Shown piece after piece: positions 19,512-28,947 of a stretch of 64,000 bases of DNA (the stretch's first letter is position 1; each line of letters opens with the position of its first letter). A program made the position numbers and the translations under genes. The notes under the pieces are model-generated. The model saw only the letters and a list, made by a program, of their open reading frames with translations. It had not been told where the DNA came from and did not search any database. This stretch comes from Woeseiaceae bacterium (GTDB lineage: Bacteria; Pseudomonadota; Gammaproteobacteria; Steroidobacterales; Woeseiaceae), in assembly GCA_028289545.1 (NCBI GenBank), contig JANQPG010000016.1, positions 1 to 64,000 on the forward strand. Direction: 5' to 3'.

Positions 19512-20855
19512 TCAGACCAGGCCCAGCCGCTTCTCCAGATAGTGAATATCCGTGCCGCCCTGCTGGAACGCCGAATGCTGGAAGATTTCCTGGTGCAGCG
19601 CAACGTTGGTCTGAATACCCTCGACAACAATCTCGGACAGGGCGTTCCGCATCCGCGCAAACGCGGCCTCGCGATTGTGTCCGTGGGCGATCAGCTTGCC
19701 GATCATCGAGTCGTAATATGGAGGCACACGGTACCCGGTGTAGATATGGCTGTCGTAGCGAATGCCCGGACCGCCGGGTGCATGCGCCAGGCTAATGAGG
19801 CCCGGCGACGGCATGAAGGTTCGCGCGTCCTCCGCGTTAATGCGGCATTCGATGGCATGACCCTGTATGCGGACGTCGGACTGCGTGAAACTGAGCTTCT
19901 CGCCAGCGGCGATCGACAACTGCTCGCGCACAATATCGATGCCCGTGATCATTTCGGTGACCGGGTGCTCGACCTGCAGGCGGGTATTCATCTCGATAAA
20001 GTAGAATTCACCGTCCTGATAGAGAAACTCGAATGTGCCCGCGCTGCGGTAGTCGAGGTCGAGGCAGGCGTCGACGCAACGTTCGCCAATCTTCGTGCGT
20101 TGTTCTTCCGTAATACCGGGCGCGGGCGCTTCCTCCACGACTTTCTGGTGGCGCCGCTGCATCGAACAATCGCGCTCGCCCAGGTGCACGGCGTTGCCCT
20201 GACCATCGGCAATCACCTGAAACTCGACGTGCCTCGGCTTCTCGAGAAACTTCTCCATGTACACCGTGTCGTTGCCGAACGCGGACCGCGCCTCTGCTTT
20301 CGTCAGCGTAATCGCATTTGTCAGCGACGCCTCCGAGTGCACGACACGCATGCCACGGCCGCCGCCGCCGCCGGACGCCTTGATGATGACTGGATAGCCG
20401 ATGTCACGTGCGAGTCGCAGGTTCTCTTCAGCATCTTCGCCGAGTGGGCCGTCGGAGCCCGGTACACAGGGCACGCCGGCTTGTTTCATCGCGCGTATGG
20501 CGCTGACCTTGTCGCCCATGAGGCGAATGGCGCTGGCTGGAGGACCGATAAACACAAAACCCGAGCTTTCGCAGCGCTCGGCGAAATCGGCGTTTTCCGA
20601 AAGAAAACCATAGCCGGGGTGAATCGCAACCGCATCCGTCACTTCCGCCGCCGAGATAATCGCCGGCATGTCGAGGTAACTTTCGGCTGACGGCGGCGGA
20701 CCTATGCAGACCGTTTCATCCGCGAGCAGCACGTGCTTCAGGTTGTTGTCCGCCGTCGAGTGCACGGCGACGGTCTTGATGCCCATTTCGCGGCAGGCTC
20801 TCAAGACCCGCAGCGCAATCTCGCCGCGATTGGCAATAACCACTTTATCGAGCAT
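19512..20855 (-). CDS. accC: Acetyl-CoA carboxylase biotin carboxylase subunit AccC
   Basis: AccC carboxylates the biotin on AccB with ATP and bicarbonate, the first half-reaction of fatty-acid synthesis. The 447-residue protein starts with [17 protein letters not shown], has the ATP-grasp glycine loop [13 protein letters not shown], the biotin carboxylase signature [14 protein letters not shown] and the [11 protein letters not shown] motif. It lies 11 nt after accB, as in nearly all gammaproteobacteria. Confidence 0.97.
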   Translation of the reverse strand: MLDKVVIANRGEIALRVLRACREMGIKTVAVHSTADNNLKHVLLADETVCIGPPPSAESYLDMPAIISAAEVTDAVAIHPGYGFLSENADFAERCESSGFVFIGPPASAIRLMGDKVSAIRAMKQAGVPCVPGSDGPLGEDAEENLRLARDIGYPVIIKASGGGGGRGMRVVHSEASLTNAITLTKAEARSAFGNDTVYMEKFLEKPRHVEFQVIADGQGNAVHLGERDCSMQRRHQKVVEEAPAPGITEEQRTKIGERCVDACLDLDYRSAGTFEFLYQDGEFYFIEMNTRLQVEHPVTEMITGIDIVREQLSIAAGEKLSFTQSDVRIQGHAIECRINAEDARTFMPSPGLISLAHAPGGPGIRYDSHIYTGYRVPPYYDSMIGKLIAHGHNREAAFARMRNALSEIVVEGIQTNVALHQEIFQHSAFQQGGTDIHYLEKRLGLV

Positions 20856-20866
20856 CGACTGGCCGC

Positions 20867-21346
20867 CTAGTCGTCAGCACGCTGGTCGATCACAACCAGC
20901 GTCTGTCCGTACTCGACGGGCTCGCCGTTTTGCAGTCGGATGGATTTGACCACGCCGGCAACGTCGGCTTCGATCTGATTCATCATCTTCATGGCTTCGA
21001 TGATGCAGAGTGTGTCGCCGGCGTTCACGCGATCGCCCACCTGAACGTAGGGGGCTGCGCCGGGCGAGGGCGCCGCGTAAAAGGTGCCCACCATTGGCGC
21101 CGTCACTTCAAAGCCTTCTTCCTCAGCGGCGGCCGCTGGCGGTTCGTTGTCGCCGGCAGGCGCCGCGGCTGTCGCCGGCGCCGCGGCGGGCGGTGGAGCC
21201 GCAACGGGCGCGGCCGTGACGACGGGGGCCGCGCCCTGTGCGTAACGACTGATGCGCACGGAGTCGTCACCCTCGGTGATCTCGATTTCGGCTATCCCCG
21301 ATTCGTCCAGGAGTTCGATGAGTTTTTTGACTTTACGAATATCCAT
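20867..21346 (-). CDS. accB: Biotin carboxyl carrier protein of acetyl-CoA carboxylase
   Basis: AccB carries the biotin that shuttles carboxylate between AccC and the carboxyltransferase. The 159-residue protein has the N-terminal segment [17 protein letters not shown], an Ala/Pro-rich linker at about 40-80, and the biotinyl domain with the lysine-containing [12 protein letters not shown]. There are two adjacent ATG codons (21349, 21346). I chose 21346 because it matches the usual N terminus and has AAGGA seven nt upstream. Confidence 0.96.
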   Translation of the reverse strand: MDIRKVKKLIELLDESGIAEIEITEGDDSVRISRYAQGAAPVVTAAPVAAPPPAAAPATAAAPAGDNEPPAAAAEEEGFEVTAPMVGTFYAAPSPGAAPYVQVGDRVNAGDTLCIIEAMKMMNQIEADVAGVVKSIRLQNGEPVEYGQTLVVIDQRADD

Positions 21347-21395
21347 CATAGGGTCCTTGAGGAGGTCCTTCTGGTCGTGTTGGCGTCGTAGCGTG

Positions 21396-21845
21396 TCATG
21401 ACCGGTCGGACGCCAGGTGACGTGCCGCGGCGTGAAGCGCCAGCTCGTAACCGTAGGCGCCGAAGCCGAACAGGCAAGCGGTCGCAATGTCGCTGAAGTA
21501 GCTTTTGTGGCGGAAGGATTCGCGCGCAAAGGTATTGCTTAAATGTATCTCGATAAACGGAATGTCGACGGCGAGCAGGGCGTCGCGGAGCGCAACGCTC
21601 GTATGCGTAAACGCACCGGGGTTGAGCACAATAAACGCGGTGCCGTCGGCGGCGGCTTCCTGCACCCGGTCGATGAGTTCGTGTTCCGCGTTGCTCTGAA
21701 AGCTCGACAGGCTGTGGCCCAGTTCCGCCGCCAGTTTGTCAGCGTTCGCCGTAATGTCATCGAGCCGCGTGGCGCCGTACACCTCGGGCTCCCGGGAACC
21801 GAGCATGTTCAGGTTCGGGCCGTTCAGGAGCAGGATTTTGGACAT
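21396..21845 (-). CDS. aroQ: Type II 3-dehydroquinate dehydratase AroQ
   Basis: This dodecameric enzyme dehydrates 3-dehydroquinate in the shikimate pathway. The 149-residue product has the type II motifs [21 protein letters not shown] (the catalytic tyrosine is in VYG), [29 protein letters not shown] and [12 protein letters not shown]. It is the first gene of aroQ-accB-accC-prmA and has a plausible promoter just upstream. Confidence 0.96.
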   Translation of the reverse strand: MSKILLLNGPNLNMLGSREPEVYGATRLDDITANADKLAAELGHSLSSFQSNAEHELIDRVQEAAADGTAFIVLNPGAFTHTSVALRDALLAVDIPFIEIHLSNTFARESFRHKSYFSDIATACLFGFGAYGYELALHAAARHLASDRS

Positions 21846-21881
21846 CGCAGAATCACAGCCAGTTGGCCGAAGATGCGCGCA

Positions 21882-21912
21882 ATTCTAACCCTTTTCGTCG
21901 ACGTTATGGCAA
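21882..21912 (-). promoter_or_regulatory. Candidate promoter for the aroQ-accBC-prmA operon
   Basis: On the minus strand TTGCCA (21912-21907) and TAGAAT (21887-21882) are separated by 19 nt. The -10 is close to consensus and lies 37 nt upstream of the aroQ ATG. The spacer is two nt longer than ideal. Confidence 0.4.
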
Positions 21913-21947
21913 GAAAAGCGGTCGCTCAATTCCCGCCGGTTGGCGAT

Positions 21948-22559
21948 CTACAGCGCGGCGAGTTCCTGGGTTGCCGCGGCGCGGTCGATGTCTCCGCGGT
22001 CGAGCCGCTGGAATACATCGGCAATCTGGTCGAGTTCCGGCTGGTGGATTTCGCCCATGATGGCGTTCATCAGCGTGCCGTCCTTGTGCACAACCATCGT
22101 AAACGGCAAGCCGATCATGTCGACGCCGGTGGCTTCGGCGAGCGCCATGATCTCCATCTCACCGATCAATACCGGGTAGTTGAATTCAGCGGACTCGGCG
22201 TAAATCGCAACTTCTTCCGGACGATCGTGGGCAAGCCCGATCACCTGCACGCCGTGCGTGTCCCGCTGCTCGTGGAATGTCTTCAGCAGCGGGATCTCGC
22301 GCCGACAAGGGCCGCACCAGGTGGCCCAGACGTTGAGGAGCGTGTGCTGGCCCGCGTACTCGGAAAACTCGCGTGTCTTGCCGTCCAGGTCGGCCATGGC
22401 GAACGCAACGGCGAACGGTCCGTCGTGGGGCGCGGGTGCCGGCGCCGCGGCGGCCTGCGCCTCCTCGGCGACCTTGACGGGTGCCTGGGCGGCGTAAAAA
22501 AGGGCGCCGGACATCAGCGCAAGCAGCGCGACGGCAAAAATCAGCAGCGATCGTTGCAC
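21948..22559 (-). CDS. TlpA/ResA-like membrane-anchored thioredoxin
   Basis: A periplasmic thiol-disulfide protein of 203 residues, tethered by an N-terminal helix (SLLIFAVALLALMSGALFY). The thioredoxin domain has TLLNVWATWCGPCRREIP with C82 and C85, and the cis-proline in IGLPFTMVV. Proteins of this type reduce apocytochrome or other periplasmic disulfides, with DsbD as electron donor. It starts 31 nt after the dsbD stop on the same strand, which supports a DsbD partner role. Given the c-type cytochromes in this window, cytochrome maturation is a reasonable but unproven job. Confidence 0.85.
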   Translation of the reverse strand: MQRSLLIFAVALLALMSGALFYAAQAPVKVAEEAQAAAAPAPAPHDGPFAVAFAMADLDGKTREFSEYAGQHTLLNVWATWCGPCRREIPLLKTFHEQRDTHGVQVIGLAHDRPEEVAIYAESAEFNYPVLIGEMEIMALAEATGVDMIGLPFTMVVHKDGTLMNAIMGEIHQPELDQIADVFQRLDRGDIDRAAATQELAAL

Positions 22560-22590
22560 AGGTTTGTTCCTTTTGGCTTGAGGTTGGCGG

Positions 22591-24828
22591 TCAGCGTGAG
22601 TCAGCCGTCACTGCCGTGGGTGACAGCGCCTCGGTCACGTGGTTCGCAAAGTCCTTTGCCTTCATGTAGCCCACGACTTCGTAGCCGTGGCGCTGTTCGC
22701 CGTCCTGGCCAAAAAAGATGATCGTCGGCGGGCCGAACACGCCGAAGCGATCGAGCAATTCCTTGTCGAGATCGTCGTTTGCCGTCACGTCGGCCTGCAG
22801 CATGACCGTATTGCTGAGCGCCGCAACCACGGCGGGATCGGGGAACGTAAACGCTTCCATTTCCTTGCAGGAGACGCACCAGTCCGCGTAGAAATCCAGG
22901 AGCGCGGTTCTGCCCGACGCGGCTGCCAGCGCCACCTCGCGATCCAGGTCGGCGCTGGTTTTGATGCGCTTGAACATCGCGTGTGCGTCGACGGTGGCTG
23001 CGCCGCCGGCGCTCCTCGCCGTCAGCGGGTCGAGCGGCTTCAGCGGATTGCTGCCGCCGGCAAGGACACCCACGAACAGCGCAATGCCGTAGAGCAGCGC
23101 GACGAGGCCAAAGCCCTTGCCGAGCTTCTGGCTCGTGGTCGAGTCGCTGCCGAGCGTTGTCAGTCCGCCCAGGAAGACGCCAACCATGATCGTCAGGAGT
23201 GCCCACAGCCCCATCGTGACGGCGCCGGGCAGGACTCGCGACAACATCCAGATGGCGAGCCCCAGCATCATGAAGCCGAACGCGCCCTTGACGGCCACCA
23301 TCCAGGGCCCGACGCGCGGCAGTATTTTGCCCTGTGCGGCTCCGACCGCCAGCAGCGGTGCGCCCATGCCCATGCTCATGGCGAACAGCGCCGCGCCGCC
23401 GCGAACCATGTCGCCGGTTTGCGCCATGACCGTTAGCGCCGCAATCAGTGCCGGCGCAACGCACGCTGTTACAACCAACGACGAAATGGCGCCCATGACA
23501 AACGCGCCAATCATTGTGCCGCTCTTCTGGTTGCCCGACACCGAGGACAGCTTGCTTTGAATCGCGCTCGGCATCTGCAGCTCGAAGGCGCCGAACATGG
23601 CCAGTGCGAGTACGACAAACAGCCCGGCAAACAGGAACAGCACCCAGGGCTGGTTGAACATGGCCTGCAGCTGCACGCCCGCGGCAGCCGCCGCAACGCC
23701 GGCGAGTGTGTAGACGATGGCCATGCCCATGACGTAGGACAGGGCCAGCGTAAATCCGCGCATCGGCGAGACGTCGTCGCCTTCGCCCGCAATGATGCCC
23801 GACAGGATCGGCACCATCGGCAGCACGCACGGCGTAAACGCCAGTCCCAGGCCAGCAAGGAAGAACACGCCGGCCGCAACCCACAGGCTGGAGCCGGTAA
23901 TAATTTGCGCGAGACGGCCCTGCTCAGAGACCGGGACGGCGGGACCGCCGGTGTTGGAGGGCAGGGTTGTGACGGTTGTCGCTTCCGGCAGGCTCACCGT
24001 AAAACTCGTGGTTTTCGGCATGTAGCAAATGCCGCCGTCGGCACAGCCCTGATACTCGAGTTCGAGGTCGAGGTCCATGGCCTCCGGCGTGCCGCGTGCG
24101 ATCGTCTGCCGCCAGAGCACGTCCGACAGATAGACTTCCTGCTCGCCAAAGTACTCGTCGAACTTCATCTTGCCGTCCGGCAGATCGAGTCCGCCGAACT
24201 GTGCCTTGTTGCCCAGCGCGTTGAGGCGAATCTTGTCCTTGTAAATGTAGTAGCCCGGCTCAATGCGGATGCCGACTTCGATCGTATTGCCGTCGACGAC
24301 AAACACGTCGGGGATGAACACCTCCTCCTGCGGCGGGAATTCGCTCTGCCCGCCGCCGAACGCGGCGGCTTGTCCGCCACCGCTCAAGCCTTCGAGCGAG
24401 AGTTTCGGTTTGGCGGCCGCGAGGGTGACCGTTTCGTTCCAGGTCTGCGGCATGTAGCAGAAACCGCCGTCGGTGCAGCCGCGGCTCTTGATCGTGAGAT
24501 CGATCTGTTCGGGGCGCTCGCCGCTGACCGTGTAGGGGATGCGAACCAGGAAGTTCCTGCGGTAGATGACCTGCTCGCCCATGAACTCGTCGCTGTAGAC
24601 CTTACCCTCGGGCATCTCGGGAGTACCGAGCACGAGGCCCGCGGTCTCGAAGCCGAACGAGTCGCGGTACATGTAATAGCCTTCGTCGACGGCCCAGTCG
24701 ATCTCGAGGGCGTCGCCGGCGTCGAACACGACGTAGTTGAACACCTCCTGGGGGGGCGGAGGCGGCTCGTTTTGTGCGACAGCAGCCGCAGGCAGGCACA
24801 GCAGTGTCAGTAACAGGCGTAGTTTCAT
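22591..24828 (-). CDS. dsbD: Thiol:disulfide interchange protein DsbD with two N-terminal alpha domains
   Basis: DsbD moves electrons from cytosolic thioredoxin to periplasmic acceptors. The 745-residue protein has a signal peptide (MKLRLLLTLLCLPAAAVAQ) and two consecutive DsbD-alpha immunoglobulin-like domains. Each keeps its redox pair: C118/C124 in GCTDGGFCYMP and C262/C268 in GCADGGICYMP. A membrane domain follows with C334 (FTPCVLPMVP) and C456 (TACVAPAL), then the gamma thioredoxin domain with C651/C654 (DWCVSCKEM). E. coli DsbD has 565 residues and one alpha domain. I chose ATG 24828 because the signal peptide begins there; the frame is open to 24960. Confidence 0.94.
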   Translation of the reverse strand: MKLRLLLTLLCLPAAAVAQNEPPPPPQEVFNYVVFDAGDALEIDWAVDEGYYMYRDSFGFETAGLVLGTPEMPEGKVYSDEFMGEQVIYRRNFLVRIPYTVSGERPEQIDLTIKSRGCTDGGFCYMPQTWNETVTLAAAKPKLSLEGLSGGGQAAAFGGGQSEFPPQEEVFIPDVFVVDGNTIEVGIRIEPGYYIYKDKIRLNALGNKAQFGGLDLPDGKMKFDEYFGEQEVYLSDVLWRQTIARGTPEAMDLDLELEYQGCADGGICYMPKTTSFTVSLPEATTVTTLPSNTGGPAVPVSEQGRLAQIITGSSLWVAAGVFFLAGLGLAFTPCVLPMVPILSGIIAGEGDDVSPMRGFTLALSYVMGMAIVYTLAGVAAAAAGVQLQAMFNQPWVLFLFAGLFVVLALAMFGAFELQMPSAIQSKLSSVSGNQKSGTMIGAFVMGAISSLVVTACVAPALIAALTVMAQTGDMVRGGAALFAMSMGMGAPLLAVGAAQGKILPRVGPWMVAVKGAFGFMMLGLAIWMLSRVLPGAVTMGLWALLTIMVGVFLGGLTTLGSDSTTSQKLGKGFGLVALLYGIALFVGVLAGGSNPLKPLDPLTARSAGGAATVDAHAMFKRIKTSADLDREVALAAASGRTALLDFYADWCVSCKEMEAFTFPDPAVVAALSNTVMLQADVTANDDLDKELLDRFGVFGPPTIIFFGQDGEQRHGYEVVGYMKAKDFANHVTEALSPTAVTADSR

Positions 24829-25045
24829 GACTCGGGGCATCGGTGACACAAGGTCGTTTAAGGGTTGCAGGACGAGATTTGGAACAACTGGCCGGACATA
24901 ATCATCTGACCGTCCGCCGGGGTCGTTTGTTACGGACGTTTCACGCTTTGCCGATCTCATCAGCCCGCAACGGGCCGGACCGGCAGAATACCGGCCGGCG
25001 ACAGGCCTGTCATCGATCCAGGTCCGGTTTTTTCCCGAAAGGCGC

Positions 25046-25073
25046 TTGAATTTTGGGGGCCGGCCACTATCAT
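25046..25073 (+). promoter_or_regulatory. groESL promoter (sigma-70 type)
   Basis: TTGAAT (25046-25051) and TATCAT (25068-25073) are separated by 16 nt. The CIRCE operator begins at the last base of the -10, so transcription would start inside it, the normal geometry for HrcA repression. A sigma-32 reading (CTTGAA with a distant C-rich -10) is also conceivable but fits less well. Confidence 0.65.
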
Positions 25074-25099
25074 TGGCACTCCCCTGGGCCGAGTGCTAA
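25073..25099. promoter_or_regulatory. CIRCE operator (HrcA binding site) of groESL
   Basis: TTGGCACTC-N9-GAGTGCTAA matches the CIRCE consensus TTAGCACTC-N9-GAGTGCTAA with a single change (A to G in the left arm) and exact 9-nt spacing. It overlaps the expected groESL transcription start. It predicts an HrcA repressor elsewhere in the genome. Confidence 0.93.
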
Positions 25100-25163
25100 C
25101 AACGCGGCCTGACCAACTGCAAAAAGTCAGTTAACAATCAATAGTTTATAGGAGAGCTACACC

Positions 25164-25451
25164 ATGAAGATTCGTCCGCTTCATGACCGGGTCATCGTCA
25201 AGCGTATGGAAGAAGAGCGCACGTCCCCCGGCGGTATCGTGATTCCTGACGCGGCCACCGAAAAGCCGATCAAGGGCGAAGTCGTCGCCGTCGGCAACGG
25301 CAAGATTCTCGATTCCGGCGAAATCCGCGCCCTCGACGTCAAGGCAGGCGACCAGGTGCTGTTCGGCAAGTACGCCGGCACCGAAGTCAAGGTCGACGGC
25401 GAAGAGCTGCTCGTCATGAAAGAAGACGACATCATGGCTGTGGTCGAGTAA
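25164..25451 (+). CDS. groES: Co-chaperonin GroES
   Basis: The 95-residue lid subunit of the GroEL/ES folding chamber. It has [18 protein letters not shown], the mobile loop [18 protein letters not shown], and the roof/barrel segment [23 protein letters not shown] 25164 is preceded by GGAGAG. groEL follows after 78 nt. Expression should be heat-inducible through the CIRCE site upstream. Confidence 0.98.
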   Translation: MKIRPLHDRVIVKRMEEERTSPGGIVIPDAATEKPIKGEVVAVGNGKILDSGEIRALDVKAGDQVLFGKYAGTEVKVDGEELLVMKEDDIMAVVE

Positions 25452-25526
25452 TCGATCTCTGCCCGCCAAACATTTCTGAAGCGCGGCTCGGCGCCGCGAT
25501 AACCACCTTTTCAAGTGAGGAATTAG

Positions 25527-27176
<1,650 letters not shown>

Positions 27177-27202
27177 GTCGTCGCCGACCAGCCAGAAAGT
27201 CA

Positions 27203-27236
27203 GAAAAGCCCGGCTTCGTGCCGGGCTTTTCTCGTT
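27203..27236 (+). terminator. Rho-independent terminator after groEL
   Basis: A 12-pair stem GAAAAGCCCGGC / GCCGGGCTTTTC around loop TTCGT (27203-27231), followed by TCGTTTT. It starts 26 nt after the groEL stop. The A/T-rich stem base means it may also work for the convergent gene at 27256. Confidence 0.9.
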
Positions 27237-27255
27237 TTGGGAGTGATTATCTCGC

Positions 27256-27582
27256 TCAGGCGGGCGGTTTCCCCGCGATCAGGTTTTGCCACAGGGCGAG
27301 CCCGGCGGCCGCATCGACATTCGGGATTGTCACCGTCTCGAGTTCCTCCGTCATATCGACGTCAGAGTACTTTGTGTAGATGGCGTAGCCGCTGGAGAAC
27401 ACAGAGATGTTGAAGAGCGGCCCGTCATCACTGCCGCAATTGATCCATGCATCCGGATGCTCGTCATCCGGGTTCGCAAACAACTCTCGCAAAGCGTCCG
27501 CCAGTTGTTCTTTCGACGGGTTGATGGTGGTTTCACCAAGAACGCTGGTGAGATTCACCCATTCGTGCACGCCGCTTATCAT
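27256..27582 (-). CDS. Small acidic protein, possibly Imm1-like
   Basis: A 108-residue acidic protein I do not recognise with confidence. The alternation of a helix (SKEQLADALRELFANPDD), a strand with INCGSDDGPLFNISVFSSGYAIYTKY and a C-terminal helix (AAGLALWQNLIAGK) resembles small immunity proteins of the Imm1 type, but this is inference from the pattern only. It begins 3 nt after the FkbM gene stop, so it is probably co-transcribed with it. Confidence 0.5.
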   Translation of the reverse strand: MISGVHEWVNLTSVLGETTINPSKEQLADALRELFANPDDEHPDAWINCGSDDGPLFNISVFSSGYAIYTKYSDVDMTEELETVTIPNVDAAAGLALWQNLIAGKPPA

Positions 27583-27585
27583 CCA

Positions 27586-28308
27586 TCAGCCTTTCAGAAA
27601 ACTGATCTCGCGCATGTGCGACGAGACATTGAAGATCCGGTAGCCGGCAGCACGCATGGCGTCGATCGTGGCGGCCGTCCGCGTCTTGCAGATCCCCTTG
27701 TGACGATGATGAAACTCGACGAGTACCTGTGTTGGTCGAAGCGCGGAGGCGAGCAGGCTGTCGATGACGGCGTACTCCGCGCCTTCGATGTCCATCTTCA
27801 GCAGGTCGACGCGGGTGTGCCCGAGTTTGCGGGCCATGCTGCAGACCGTGTAGGCGGGTACGGTACGACCGTGGCGGGCGGAGCATCGTTCCGGCTGCAC
27901 CGTAAACATGGTTTTCGACAGGCTGCCGTTGCTCTTGACCCGCGGATACAGCGTCAGCTCACCGTCTTCGCCGGCGGCGGCCCAGGCCAGGAAACGAAAG
28001 TTCTCGGGCGGGTTGGCGGCCTCGAGCGTGGTCTCCGCATCCGGCGTGGGATCGAACGCAAATACACGGGCACCGCAACGTTCGATCAGCGCAAGGTCGA
28101 AGGCGATCGTATCGCCGACCCCCAGCGAATAGACGATGCTGTCCTCGTCGAGCCGCGAAGCGTCGTAAACCCAGTCCGCGTCATCGACGGCGGCCAGTTC
28201 GATGTCGGGCTCGAGCCTGAGCTCCGTGCCGGCGAGCTGACGCAGCTTCGTTTTGAGGCGGACGGCGGTCTGGCTTTTTTCTATTTTTTTCCAGCCGGGC
28301 AATGCCAT
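27586..28308 (-). CDS. FkbM-family SAM-dependent methyltransferase
   Basis: A 240-residue methyltransferase of the FkbM family, which methylates hydroxyl groups of sugars or secondary metabolites. SAM-site segments are IVYSLGVGDTIAFD and VFAFDPTPDAE. The family signature VDLLKMDIEGAEYAVIDSLL is clear, and LVEFHHRHKG follows. Its substrate is unknown; no glycan cluster surrounds it. It lies 89 nt downstream of the multiheme operon on the same strand, with no terminator seen between. Confidence 0.85.
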   Translation of the reverse strand: MALPGWKKIEKSQTAVRLKTKLRQLAGTELRLEPDIELAAVDDADWVYDASRLDEDSIVYSLGVGDTIAFDLALIERCGARVFAFDPTPDAETTLEAANPPENFRFLAWAAAGEDGELTLYPRVKSNGSLSKTMFTVQPERCSARHGRTVPAYTVCSMARKLGHTRVDLLKMDIEGAEYAVIDSLLASALRPTQVLVEFHHRHKGICKTRTAATIDAMRAAGYRIFNVSSHMREISFLKG

Positions 28309-28397
28309 GAGCCTAGTCTACGTCTAAAAATGGTCCGAGTTGCTAAATTTCTGCGGCGCCGGCGGGTGTGTAGGGGGAGAGCAGGCTGTCGGCGCGG

Positions 28398-28946
28398 TCA
28401 GAATTCGAGCCAGTCCCGTGGCTCGCCGCGCACCAGCTCGTAGCGCGGGGAGCGGTGCTCCGGGTTCGTGACGTAGGCGCTGAGGGTTGTTGAGTTGGCG
28501 ATCCTCCGGATCTGGCTGGCCGTTGCCCGCGAGCCGAAACTGCGGCTTGCCCGCATCGGGATGTCGTAGGGCTCGGACTCGGCCTTGTCTCGCCACTCGT
28601 CCAGCGCAAAGGTCATCGGCATGTCGTCGACTACGAGCACGATGCGGTCGAAGCCCGGCTCCGGCGCGCCGTAAAGCGGGCGATCCAGCGTTGTGCCCAG
28701 CGCAAACCACAGGTAGCGTCCACCCTCCGCTGAACCGGTCAGCATCACCGGCGCCATCAGCAGATAGTCTCTGCCCACGACGGACAAGCCCGGCCGCGAC
28801 GTCGCGAGCCGCAGCGGCTCGTCGAGCCGGGTGAACGACTCACCCGTCCGCTCGTCGACATCGGCAACAATCGTATCGGCGCGCTTCGATGCGCAGGCCC
28901 CAAGCAGGATCGTTGCGAGCAGCAGGAAAACGGTCTTGTAGCGCAT
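28398..28946 (-). CDS. Lipoprotein of unknown function, last gene of the multiheme operon
   Basis: A 182-residue lipoprotein with signal peptide MRYKTVFLLLATILLGAC and lipobox LGAC (C18, then Ala, which favours outer-membrane sorting). The mature part is predicted mostly beta (LVVGRD-type strands: LSVVGRDYLLMAPVML, RYLWFALGTTLDRP, DRIVLVVDDMPMTFAL). I do not recognise a domain. Its start lies 1 nt after the barrel gene stop, so it is tightly linked to the cytochrome operon and may be an assembly or surface partner. Confidence 0.75.
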   Translation of the reverse strand: MRYKTVFLLLATILLGACASKRADTIVADVDERTGESFTRLDEPLRLATSRPGLSVVGRDYLLMAPVMLTGSAEGGRYLWFALGTTLDRPLYGAPEPGFDRIVLVVDDMPMTFALDEWRDKAESEPYDIPMRASRSFGSRATASQIRRIANSTTLSAYVTNPEHRSPRYELVRGEPRDWLEF

Positions 28947-28947
28947 G

